A stretch of DNA of 64,000 bases, taken from assembly GCF_029168945.1 (NCBI RefSeq), contig NC_083604.1, positions 32,111,686 through 32,175,685 on the forward strand, written 5' to 3'. A program made the position numbers and the translations under genes. Positions 24,089 to 35,629 of the stretch are shown here, piece by piece. This stretch comes from Cannabis sativa. Lineage: Eukaryota > Streptophyta > Magnoliopsida > Rosales > Cannabaceae. The notes beneath the pieces are model-generated. The model did no database searches, was not told where the DNA came from, and worked only from the letters and a program-made list of their open reading frames with translations. How positions within the stretch are numbered: position 1 is the stretch's first letter; every line of letters starts with the position of its first letter.

Positions 24089-24554
24089 GTAGTATGCGGA
24101 TGTGTATAGACTATCGAGAGCTGAACAAAGTGACTATAAAGAACAAGTATCCCTTGCCTCACATCGATGATTTGTTTGATCAATTACAAGGGGCGATCGT
24201 CTTCTCAAAGATCGACTTGAGATCTGGGTACCACCAATTGAAAGTCCGAGAGGAAGATATAGCAAAGACGGCATTTCGAACACGGTATGGGCATTATGAA
24301 TTTCTAGTGATGTCATTTTGGTTAACCAATGCCCCAGCAGCCTTCATAGATTTAATGAATAGAGTATTCAAGGAATATCTTGACAAGTTTGTGGTGGTAT
24401 TCATTGATGACATACTCATTTATTCAAAGACAATGGAAGAGCACGAGGAGCACTTAAGGCTAACTCTAAGCAGACTCAAATAGCACCAATTGTACGCCAA
24501 ATTCAAAAAGTGTGAGTTCTAGTTGGAGAAAGTGGCGTTTCTAGGCCATGTAGT
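24089..24554 (+). pseudogene. E2 reverse transcriptase core (middle piece)
   Basis: Continues the RT from [12 protein letters not shown] (24094) through FIDD (24400-24411). A stop at 24481 (tag) and another near 24520 (TGG to TAG, inside KKCEFW) disrupt the frame before the second solo LTR enters at 24555. Confidence 0.93.
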
Positions 24555-26462
24555 TGTTGGGTTTTATGCCCTAAATAAAACTCATTTCATATAATCAGAT
24601 TTACTTATTAATAAAGATCAGAAATAACATTTTTATGTTGCATGGTTCACTTAATCAATTGCTTGTCTATTTGATTTATAAATTTATCCAAACCCCTTTT
24701 CACATACTTGATCATGTTTATTGTGTTGTCAACACAGTGGAAAATAAACATGACTATGTGAATAAAGTATTCCAAGATTTATCAGAACACTGGGTTTTAC
24801 TGATATGACAATCTACAACAGAGTTTACTTACATTTGGAGAAATGTTATGTTCTTTCCAGAACATAGGTTAAAGTAAAGCTCAGGTTGGATGCATTGAGT
24901 ATGCATTGGAATGGACCGATATTGAACTTTGAATTAGATTTTGAAACTTACCGTAACTATCTATTCAATTCAATATCATAAGTTGATCCTAGATCACATG
25001 ATCGAAATCCTGATATGGTTAGGCTCAATTTCAAGAGTAATATTCGTGTTCTTTGATTTGTTAGTTAAGCCCAGTTTTGTATCAGGGTGATACGTACATT
25101 TTGGGAACACGGTAGTACAATTGAGTGGGAGCGCTAACATAAATATGGAATCTATAGCTTCTATTTGGCAAATATAAGTAAAGGATGATTTCCTTCGAGC
25201 TTAACCAAACAAAGATAAATGGTGGAGATCTCATTTCACTTAGGTGAAATATCATTTATACAGGGTTAAGTGTTTTAAGGATAAAATACATTGTAGGGTG
25301 TTACGGTAATTTAATCCTGTACAGTGTAAATCATCTATATAGAGGATCATTGATCACATTAGGGTTATAACAATGGATAACTAATGACGTGTCTATATCG
25401 TGGAACATATAGAGCGTTTCTATATGACTGAGAGTGCAATTCCAAGTTCTAAGTGTGGATTCAATGAGGAATTAATAAGTTAGGGAATTTACTTGGTAAA
25501 TTCGGTTCGACTTATTGGAAGCTTGGTTATATAGACCCATGGTCCCCATACTAGTTGAGACCATACTGCTTGTAAGACTCAGTTAATTGATTTTAATTAA
25601 TCAATTATAATTCTAAAAGTTAGACTATGTCTACTTTATGAATTCTCACGGTTTCAGGATGAAATCGTAAAGAAAAGGGTTTCTAGGTTTAATTATTAAT
25701 TAAGAGACTTTGTATGTCTAATTAATAATTATTTTAAATGACATTATTATTTAATAATCTATTTTAGTTATTAAATAATTAGTTTTGGCATTTAAATGAT
25801 TAGAATTGGAAAAATGGTATTTTTGGAGAAATTGAAATAAAATTGAGGAAACTGCAAAATCCAAATGAGGCCCATATCACCCTATGGCCAGCACCTCTTT
25901 GTGTGTTTCCCAATTATTAATTTCAATTTTAATTGCCATGTAATTGCTAATCAAAGCCTAGCTATAATAGGAAAATGGTGGATCACACTAAATAAGACAG
26001 TTAATTGATTACACAGTAATTAAAGAAACTGTTTTATTTGGAAAGTTGTGCTCTCCCTTCTCCCTATATATAGCAGCCCTTGTTCTCTTCTCTTGTACAT
26101 CAAATGAAGCAATAAGCCACGAAATTCAAGAGAGAAAAAGAGAGAAAATTTCGAAATCCTTGTGAGATGAGTAGTGCCCACACACATCAAGTGGTATCTC
26201 AATCATAGTATGGAAGACTATGGAAATTCTGCATCAAAGAAGGAGAAAAGAAGATCCAGGTTCAGATCTTGGTGATGCTCTGCTACAGAAAGGAATCAAG
26301 GGCTAGAGATCTGAACGGAAGGAGTCATATTATTCCGCTGCACCCACTGTAAGGTTTTCTAACTTTATATGTGTTTATTTTCATTGTTTTAGAATTCATA
26401 TTAGGTTGTTAATCCAACATACTTGTTAGTAAATCTAGATCCTGGTAAAATAATTTCCAACA
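24555..26462 (+). repeat. Solo copia-type LTR 2 in E2 RT
   Basis: 1908 bp, TGTTGGG to TTTCCAACA, flanked by GTAGT (24550-24554) and GTATT (26463-26467), one mismatch. TATA at 26065-26072. Near-identical to solo LTR 1 over the first 600 or so bp, more diverged around the TATA region. The host frame FLGHVV / [13 protein letters not shown] resumes across it. Confidence 0.93.
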
Positions 26463-28683
26463 GTATTGTCCAAAGATGGGGTAGAGGTGGACCCTGCGAA
26501 AATTGAAGCAGTGAAGAGCTGGCCAAAACCAAAAACCGCAAGTGAGGTTCGAAGTTTCCTCGGACTAGCTGGATATTATAGGAGATTCGTTGAAGGGTTC
26601 TCAAAAATAGCCACACCGTTGACGAATCTGACTCAAAAGCAACAAAAATTTGCATGGACAGATAAATGTGATGAAAGCTTTCAGACATTGAAAGATAAAC
26701 TCATAACAGCACCCGTCCTGTGTGTTCCAACTAACAAAGACAAATTTGTAGTATATTGCGACGCATCAAAGCAAGGGCTCGGCTGTGTGTTGATGCAGAA
26801 TGAGAAGGTGGTAGCCTATGCCTCTAGGCAGCTAAAGGAGTATGAGACAAGGTACCCAACTCATGACTTAGAGTTGGCAGCAGTGGTCTTTGCATTGAAA
26901 ATCTAGAGGCACTACCTCTATGGAGAGAAGTGTGAACTATACACAGATCACAAAACCCTAAAATACTTCTTTACGCAGAAAGAGCTCAACATGAGACAGA
27001 GGCTGTGGTTGGAACTGGTAAAAGATTACGATTGTGAGATACTATACCATCCTGGAAAGGCTAACGTAGTGGCGGATGCACTTAGCAGATGCAACTATGC
27101 AAGCTTATCAATGTTAAAGGCATTAAAAGTGTCGTTGCAACAGGAAATCGAGAGATCTAGAATAGAGTTAGTAACAGGAAAGCTAGCTAACCTCACAATT
27201 GAATCAAATTTATTAGAGAATATCAAAGAAGAACAAGCCCAAGATGAGTTTTTAATCAAGAAGCGGGTCGAACTACAAAATGGGAAAGCCGGGGACTTCT
27301 CAGTTAATGAAGATTGTATTGTACTATACAAGGCAAGGGTGTGTATACCTAATAAAGCGGAGTTGCAATCAAAAATCTTACAAGAGGCGCACACTACACC
27401 CTATTCTTTACACCCAGGATCAACCAAAATGTACAATGATCTTAAAGGTAGGTATTGGTGACCGGGTATGAAAAATGATATAGCAAAATTTGTAGCAAAA
27501 TGCCTTACCTGCCAGCAAGTTAAGGCCGAACACCAGAGACCTGCAGGGTTGTTGCAATCTCTTGATATTCCTGAGTGGAAATGGGACGATATTGCTATGG
27601 ATTTTGTGACGGGGTTACCGAAGAACAGCAAACGACAAGATTCTGTCTGGGTGATTATTGACAGACTCACTAAATTAGCACATTTTCTGCCTGTGCGCAC
27701 TAATTACAACGCAGAGCAATATGCTGAACTATATGTAAAAGAAATTATAAGGCTACATGGAGTCCCAAAGACCATTGTATCTGATAGAGGTTCAGTTTTT
27801 ACCTCTAAGTTTTGGGAAAGTGTGCAAAGTGCTTTGGGCACAAAACTGAAGTTGAGTACAGCATTCCATCCTCAAACTAATGGACAATCGGAACGAACTA
27901 TTCAAATACTAGAAGACATGCTACGAGATTGTGCGTTGGATTTCCCAGGTAACTGGAGTAACTATTTGCCACTAATGGAGTTCTCGTACAACAATAGCTA
28001 TCAATCTACAATAGGGATGGCACCCTATGAAATGTTGTATGGGAAGAAGTGTCGATCACCACTACACTGGGATGAGGTTGGCGAAAAGCGATACTTAGGC
28101 CCAGACCTAGTAAGAGAGGCCACTGAAGCGGTAGGAAAGATTCGAAATAGAATTGTAACTGCAAAAAGCCGCCAGAAAAGTTATGCGGACGCAAAGAGAC
28201 GGAATGTGGAATTTGCAGTGGGTGATAAAGTGTTCCTTCGAGTGTCACCTATGAAAGGGGTTATGCGTTTTGGAAAGCGAGGAAAGCTATGTCCAAGATT
28301 TATAGGTCCTTTTGAGATATTGGACAGAGTGGGACAGGTAGCTTTATCGACTGGCATTGCCACCAGTATTAGCTGAGACGCATAATGTGTTCCATATTTC
28401 TATGCTACGAAAATACGTGTCGGATCCATCACACGTGCTGAACTATGAAAGAATGGAGCTAAAGCAGGACTTGAGCTATGAAGTGCGACCAGTTCGCATT
28501 ATAGAGAGAGGAACGAAGGAGTTAAGGTCCAAAAGTATTTCTCTAGTACAAGTTCTGTGGAGCAACTGTTCAGAAAGGGAGGCAACATGGGAAATGGAGG
28601 GAGACATGAAAGAACAATACCCCGAACTTTTTGGTAAGTCTAATTTCGAGGACGAAATTTCCTTTAAGGAGGGTAGAATGTAA
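26463..28683 (+). pseudogene. E2 RT end, RNase H, integrase and chromodomain (broken)
   Basis: RT end ([17 protein letters not shown]), RNase H ([15 protein letters not shown] near 26747), integrase HHCC then core with MDFVTGLP, VSDRG and NGQSERTIQ (27600-27900), and a chromodomain near 28485-28630. Stops at 26904 and 27459 both change a Trp codon (TGG to TAG or TGA), and a frameshift lies near 28340 (28357-28683 in another frame). The final ATG-TAA stop sits in the first bases of the 3' LTR. Confidence 0.93.
28667..28678 (+). other. Polypurine tract of E2
   Basis: Purine-rich aaggagggtagaa directly before the 3' LTR start TGTAATATCC. It primes plus-strand DNA. Confidence 0.75.
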
Positions 28684-28739
28684 TATCCAGTTTATATACA
28701 TATATTGGTATTTAGTATATTAAGTGTGATACAATTATA

Positions 28740-28774
<35 letters not shown>

Positions 28775-30805
28775 ATCTTTTTGTTTCTTTTTTTTTTTGT
28801 TGTGCGTGTGAGTGGGTGAGAAAATGATGATATATATGTATATATTAAATAGTTAGATAAATAAATAGTGAGGCATTAAATTAGTTAGTTTAAAATTTAA
28901 AATTTAAATCAGCATAATTTTATCTGATTAGTTAGATTTTTATTTTTAAATTTAAACCTATTATACGATATGTTATATACGTATATACTCTAGAACCCTA
29001 GCAGCCAGATATTATCGTATTCTTTTATTCTCACCATATCTCAATTTTTTTTATCCTCTCTATTGCACCAAATCAATTGTTTTCATCTTAAGAGCTTCGG
29101 GGTCAGCAATCAACCGATCATCATTCCGTGTCTTCGAAATCTTCAGGTAAAATTCGTAGTTGTTTTTACTTTCGTTTTCAGAGAAATAGGCTTTCATAAA
29201 ACTATCATATCTCTCTCCTCGTATGGCCGTTTTCAGTGATCTAGGTACCGTTTTAAAGATAATTTATGTTCTACATTTTTCATGAAGAAACTCTTTCCTA
29301 ATTCTGATTATTTCGATGTCAAAAAATTCATGTTTTACACTGACTGTCGAATTACAGTTTTTTTTTAAATTTCTTTTCGATGTTGCCTTAGTTAAAGTTT
29401 GATATATCTCTCGATATCTATTATTTTGCGGCGATTTATGTACTGTTAGAAAGATAATTCAATAATCCATATTTTCTTTGAAGAAACCTTTCCCTAATTC
29501 GGAGTTCTTACCAGTCAAAAGTTAGTATCTTTACTCAGTTGTAATATTTCGTTTTAAGTTTTATTTCAGAAAAAGTGTCTTCAGTAAAAATTCAATATCT
29601 CTCTCACTTTTAATCCATTTTAAAAGATCTTTATCTCGTTTTAAATCTTAGAAAAATAGCTACATTTTTTATGTAGAAAGTATTGTCTAGATCGGGGTGT
29701 AACTATTTTTAAAACTTTTATTTTTAGGCTGTATTCAGAAATCGGCATGATCCAGGATTTTAAAGAAACTGTTTTGAGAAAACATGCATAACTCCTAGGT
29801 TATAGCTCCAATTTTGATGATTTTTATACCGTTAGAAAGGTCTTTCAATTAAATAAAAACTTTGTGAACAGTAGAACTTCTAATTCAAACGTTTTATAAG
29901 TCAAATTCTAGGCTAAAGTTGTTGTACAATAAGAGTAAAAAATATATTGAATTTATCGGTGGACTAAGGGTTTCGTTAAATGTTATAGGGCCTAGAAGGT
30001 ATCGTAGGAGTTAATTACAGCGGAGTTGAGGTAAGGAAAAATAATTATACTTTATACTTGCTTTTTATATGGTTTGAGTACCTAGTATGACTGCTTGAAT
30101 AAATTGTATTGAAACTGTGGAATGTGATAGTTTCGGTGAAATATTAGTGTTTTGTCGATGGATTGTATATGGCTGTTTAATCATGTTCCAGGTACTTGGA
30201 AGTGGTTGGAAACCACACATGTATGGTGATGTGGTAACTGAGGCAGTGTATGTAAGGGTGCACTGGTTATTGGTACTGCTTTCTGGTTAAGAACGTAAGA
30301 CACTCCAGATTTGTATGGAAGCTCGAGTGTGAGTATGTGGTATTTCAGTATTTGTGTGGCTGCCTCTATTTATACTTATGATTAGTTTGTTGTATGTTTG
30401 ATGTATATGTTTGAGCTATGATGTGTGAATGCTGGTACATAGTATTTTGTTTTTCCTTACTGGGCTTTGCAACTCACCCCTTATTTACCCCCTATGTGTA
30501 GATAAGTAAGCCTGTAAGCTTTCGATGACAAGTTGAGTCTGGGCAGCATGGGGTGTATCTCGTGTGATCATGTAACTGTGTGTGGTCTTGGCCATCTTCC
30601 GCAGAAAGTTTTTATTTTAATTTATTAAACTTATCGAGGATGTTGTCGTTTAAATTTTCAACTACTTTTTCCTAAGTGGTAATACTTTATTTTCAACTGG
30701 GTACCCATGTTTTGAAAAGTGTTATTTTTTTTAATAAAGGCAACATTAGTATCTTAACGCCAGTTTATTTATGGCATCTTATTTTACGTAAGTAAGGGCG
30801 TTACA
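28679..30805 (+). repeat. 3' LTR of E2 (complete)
   Basis: 2127 bp, TGTAATATCC...GGGCGTTACA. It contains an (ATT)n run at 28743-28773. It is the only full-length LTR of this family in the window. Confidence 0.93.
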
Positions 30806-31205
30806 CTGAGCCTCTCTCTCTCCCTATCTTTGGCCGACCCCACTCTCTCTCTCTTCTTCCTTGAATTTCGAAATTTCTTAGTGTGAGAGTAGTGCCCACA
30901 CACAGCAAGTGATACCTCAATCATACTGAGGAAGATCGTGAAGAAAGATTTTCACCAAGAAGGAGTTTCAGCACTAAAGAATCAGAGAAAGAGATCCAGG
31001 TTAAGATATTGATAATGCTCTGCTACAGAAAGGAATCAAGGGCTAGATATCTGAATGGAAGGAGTCATTATATTCCGCTGCACCCAATGTAAGGTTTCCT
31101 AAACTTTATATGTGTTTATTTCATCGTTTTAGAAAGTTCATATTTAGGGTGTTAATCAACATACTAGTGAGTAGATCTAAGATCCTAGTAAAATAATTTC
31201 CAACA
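30806..31205 (+). repeat. 5' LTR remnant of copia-1
   Basis: Last 400 bp of a copia LTR, matching 39153-39554 of the 3' LTR. It starts abruptly at ctgagcctctctc after the E2 LTR end and finishes TTTCCAACA. Confidence 0.93.
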
Positions 31206-31207
31206 AC

Positions 31208-31220
31208 TGGTCTCAGAGCC
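31208..31220 (+). other. Primer-binding site of copia-1
   Basis: TGGTCTCAGAGCC, one mismatch to the initiator-Met-tRNA site (TGGTATCAGAGCC), two bases after the LTR end. Confidence 0.85.
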
Positions 31221-34200
31221 ATGGTAATTGATTTGCTTGCAAGAAATTTGGACTTTAAAACGATTTTTTGATGTTTTGGATGGTATCATGTTGTATTGAG
31301 TGTTATTTGATGATTGATTGATGTTTGGGAATTTTTCGTGAAAAATAATTGAATATCTGTTTATGGAATTATTTTTATTGGATAGTATGGAAAACATTAA
31401 GCAAGTTACTTTGTTACATAACCCAATTTCGATTTAATTTGAATTAGTTATGATTTTTTGAAGTTTCGAAAAAATCGGGTTGTGTCGCTGCACCACCTGC
31501 GCACGCGGAAATCATGCTGATTTCCTCCTGCGCCGAGTTTGCACGCCCAAACAGCCCCAGCACGCCCGCGGACAGGTATGCACAGCATCCCGTCCGTACA
31601 GCTTGCAATTTTTTCGTTTTTCTTCGTTTTTTCATGCTTTTTCATGGAATTAACTTTCGATTTTTTGTGTAGTTCTGTATTTATACATTTACTATTCCTA
31701 ATTCAATTTTAATTATCGTAATTAAATTTATTAATATTTTTTAAATTTAATTCATGATATTAGTGTAATTTGAATTTAAACATAGTAAGTATCTATCTTT
31801 TTTGCTTAATTATCTATCTTATTTTTAAATTTAATTATATCTTATCTTATTTTTAAAATTTAAGGTCAGATTTTAAAATTTTAAAATTAATTTTTTTTTT
31901 AAATAATTTGACCTTATTTAAATTTAAAATAAGATAACTATAATCATGTAATTTTAAATAGATGTAAGATATTTTGCTAACTTTTAAATTTTGTTATTTT
32001 ATTTATTTAAATTACATTTAAAATCTGAAAAAGAAATTCATTTATCTTTTTTAATTTTTTATTTAATTTTTATTTATAAAATAACATTAAAATTTTAAGT
32101 AGTTAGCAAATTTTGAAATGATATTTAGGTTGGCTGAAACCTAATTTTTCAAAAATTGTATGTTTAATTTTAAATTTTAAATTTTTTTAAATTTTGAAAT
32201 CTTTCAACTTTTTTTTAAAATTTTTGAATTTTTTTTATTTAATTAATTATTTTTTCAAAATTATTTATTTAAAATTAAATAAATCCTACATCCAACTATC
32301 CAGCTAACCTTGTTGCAGGAGTATGTGTTTTAGCTTGTTTGTAAGTTTTCAAAACCTATTATTGCTTGATTGCAAATAGCCATGGTTAACCTTTTGCCAG
32401 ATCTAATGATCTGATGGCTCCCTTGGTCAAGTCAATAATTTGTAACAGGTAAATTTACAATCTTCTTTCATCTGTGTATGACCTAGCAACATGATAAGAC
32501 CCATCCAAAGTGTGCCTGTGTGAGCCTATGTGTTTAATTTCATTATAGATGCATATAGGTTGTTGTTGCTAAATAAAATGTCATAACTTGATAGATTTTA
32601 TTTAGGCCCATTTAGTTTTTGGGCCTATTCAATTAATAACAGTTGTTCATTTTAAGGTTAAATTCCTCTCTTTTGGGCCTTGTGTGAGAGTTGGGAGCCA
32701 TAGAAGTGGGTACGGCATACTGAACCCAGCACCCCCTCACATGAACCACCCCAATTGTGAAGGCTCATTTGCCTGATTTGAATAACTGTACTAGGTTAAT
32801 TAAACTAGTTTAACCTAATAAAATTTATTAGCAACATAATTAATTTCATTTATTTTGAAATTAATTTAAGAAAACAATAGTTTAAAGAATTTTATATTCT
32901 AAGCTACACTATATGTATTTTCTTGTATTTAATTAAATATAGAATTATAACCATCTAGATTCTTTCTGAAGCTTAATTTAAATTTTTCATTAAATATTCC
33001 TATTTAAGTTGATATTTAGTTATCTACAACTAACAAACTTAAATCTGAATATCTTTTGGATTTAAAATTTTAAAATTAAGTTGAGGAATTTTAGGCATTG
33101 GTTATTAAGATTCTTTAGATATTTTTTTTAAGTTAATATCTTTTTGAATATTAACTTAAAATGGAATATTTTAGATATTTTTTTAAGTTAATATCTTCTC
33201 GAATATTAACTTAAAATGGAATATTTTCAAATTAAGTGGTTACAACTTAATTTTTACTATTTAATTAAATTTAAATTTGAAAAAAAAATATTTAGGTTCT
33301 AGATTTTTTCTAATACAACCTGAATTAGATATTTTTTCAAATTTTGTGGAAAAGATACTTAGTCGAAAAAGATATTTTCTAGATAGTTATTTCTAGACTA
33401 CTTATTATTTCTAATATTAAATAGGAAAATATTATACATTGTGAAATTAATTATTTAAATAATTAATTTTGGTACAATTTATTTTAATTATATTTTTCCT
33501 AGTATTAAACTAGAGATTAATAATTTAGCCTTCTCTACACTTAATTATTTATTTCTTGAATTTAATACATTTAATTAATTTGAAAATTAAATATCTAAGT
33601 TGATTTTCATCATGATACTTAAATATTTCTTTTTCATGACACTTAATTAAATAGAAAATTATTTTTAGTTGAAATTTAATTTTTTAACTAAATTTAAATA
33701 ATTTTCATAATATATTTTTTCTTTATTTTATTAATCAAATTTCGAAATTGCATTTCCTAAATGCTGGAATTTCGAATTTTATTCAAAAAATGGATTAAAG
33801 TTGTAAATTATTTATTTTAATTTTGGACCAACTTAAATCAATGATTTTTTCATTTATTGATTAAATTAAAACAAATGAATTAAAGTATATTATTAGAAAT
33901 TAAATTAATTAGTCAAAGGAAAATCTAGATAGGTGATATTTTTGCTTGAAGTATTTTTCTAGTGTATTTAATTAAATAGAAATTAATATTTAAGTTGATT
34001 TTCATCATCATACTTAAATATTTGCAATTTTTCTAATATATATTTAATTAAATAGGAAAATTATATTTTTTGTCGTAAATTAATTTTGAGCCAACATTAA
34101 ATATGAGTAATTTTTCCAGGATTTATTTTTTATTTTAACATGCATTTTTCGAAAATTGTATTCTTAAATATTTTAATTTTTCGAAATGCAATATATATTT

Positions 34201-34480
34201 TTAGAAAATTAAATTTTAGTTGTAAATTAATTTAAATTAATTTTGTAACAACTTAAATTGAATATTTTTCTAAATATTTATTGGAAATTATTACTAAGAT
34301 GGAAGAAATTCGTGTTATTTTCATATCCATCGAAGTAAAATTTATAAATATTAAATTAAAATTGATATTTAGAATTTTTCATTCTAAATTGGCAATTTTA
34401 ATTAAATAAATATTTATTTAAAATAAATAGATTAAATAAAGAGAATCAAAGAAAATACAACTCTCATTAAATAATGAGCT
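31221..34480 (+). other. AT-rich internal region of copia-1, no gag seen
   Basis: About 3.2 kb, very AT-rich, with many ttaattaaat-type runs and stops in all frames. A GC-rich island of about 130 bp lies at 31480-31610. The corresponding region of copia-2 (54751-57780) has the same layout. A gag gene would be expected here and I cannot find one. Confidence 0.7.
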
Positions 34481-34489
34481 TTATTATTA

Positions 34490-35300
34490 AGATATTCGAT
34501 CTCCATTGTTGGTTTTACATCGCGTTTGTTTTAGTGAGTAATCCTCCCTAATGGAGGAACGTTCATTAGCAATTTCGTACCGTTTAATCTCGAAAGATAA
34601 GTAGTTTGTAAGTGTTTTATATGGTGTGGATCACCCTAATGGTGGCGACCATATTTGACTTGCAAATTATGAAACAATGGTGGAAGCTCCTAAGATAGAA
34701 TTGCCTCGACTCTCGCCTAAACGGGACAACGCTGAATTTCAACCTTGATCGAATAAAAGGTTGCTAGAATGTTTAACATTTTAGATGAGCTGACAACTCT
34801 ATTCAATGGATGGTAGCTTTGACTCTCGCCTAAACGGGACATTGATATCAATTTGTTGAAAACCTTGGAAATTATTTAGGATTGTATGTTTTAGTATTTT
34901 CACTTGTCATTCCTACTTGCTATATGTTTAAATAATTTCTGAATTGTGTATGAATTTATATTGAACCATGTTATTTTCTGTTATTAAGTTGTAGTTTAAT
35001 TTCGAATCTTCATTGTTGGTCTAACTTGGCTTGTTTATCTAATGAGATAAATCCCTAGTGGATTTTCACCATTAGACATACATAATAGTGTTAGATCTCG
35101 AAAGATAAGTATTGTATATGCAACATCTAGCTGTTCATCAATTGATGACACCTTAGACTAGTATTTTTACAATATGAAACAAGAAGATTGTATAAATAAG
35201 ATTACTTTGACTCTCGCTAATCGAAGCATCGTTGGATTCTTATTTACAAACGAAATTATCCTAATTCCACCTAGCTTATTCATTTCGAATTAGCTCAATA
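34490..35300 (+). repeat. Internal duplicated module of copia-1
   Basis: Two diverged units share blocks in the same order: cattgttggt; a gag-taa stretch followed by a tnatgg-type hairpin (cctaatggagg / cctagtggatt); an attag; atctcgaaagataagta; an atatgaaacaa-like stretch; and gactctcgc. Unit 1 is about 34490-34880, with gactctcgcctaaacgggac twice (34717, 34811); unit 2 is about 35005-35240. The same arrangement exists in copia-2 (57780-58560). No function known. Confidence 0.6.
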
Positions 35301-35629
35301 ACATATCATTGAATGAATGGTCTATATATCATTTAATGTCATTATATTTTCTCTTAAGAAATTAAATGACGCATATGATTATAATCCCGAAATTCTATTC
35401 CCAATTGATATAAAACCTCAATCTTAGAAATCTCCTACTTGTATGGGCAAATCTGACTTAGAGTTTAAATTAGTAGTGGTGGTCCAAGAAATAATTACTC
35501 ATTATATTTGGTTGAATTTAAGTCTTTGACTTTAATTTTAGAATCCAAACAGAAATTTTCTTATATTTCTATTTTCAGGAAGCAATACAGTTACACTTTC
35601 AAGTGTTTAATATCCATCTTCTATTAATG

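Larger units (their letters stand above)
18337..30805 (+). mobile_element. Ty3/gypsy chromovirus (Tekay-like), element E2, decayed
   Basis: Plus-strand order: 5'-truncated LTR (18337-19786), primer site, leader, broken gag-pol (20234-28683), polypurine tract, complete 3' LTR (28679-30805). Two solo copia-type LTRs sit inside pol. The LTR sequence differs from the minus-strand family, so this is a separate Tekay-like family. The left end is lost, so no target duplication can be seen. The right flank, ctgag, is internal copia LTR sequence. Confidence 0.95.

Noticed and set aside
22274..26462. The two solo LTRs read as the ends of one copia element
   Set aside because: The DNA between them is E2 RT coding in the right order and frame, and each LTR has its own target duplication.
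28743..28773. (ATT)n run as a regulatory or CRISPR-like repeat
   Set aside because: Plain microsatellite with no spacers; noted under the E2 LTR.
31444..31645. Small minus-strand ORFs over the GC-rich island
   Set aside because: Chance open frames in a GC-rich patch; not kept in the other copia copy.
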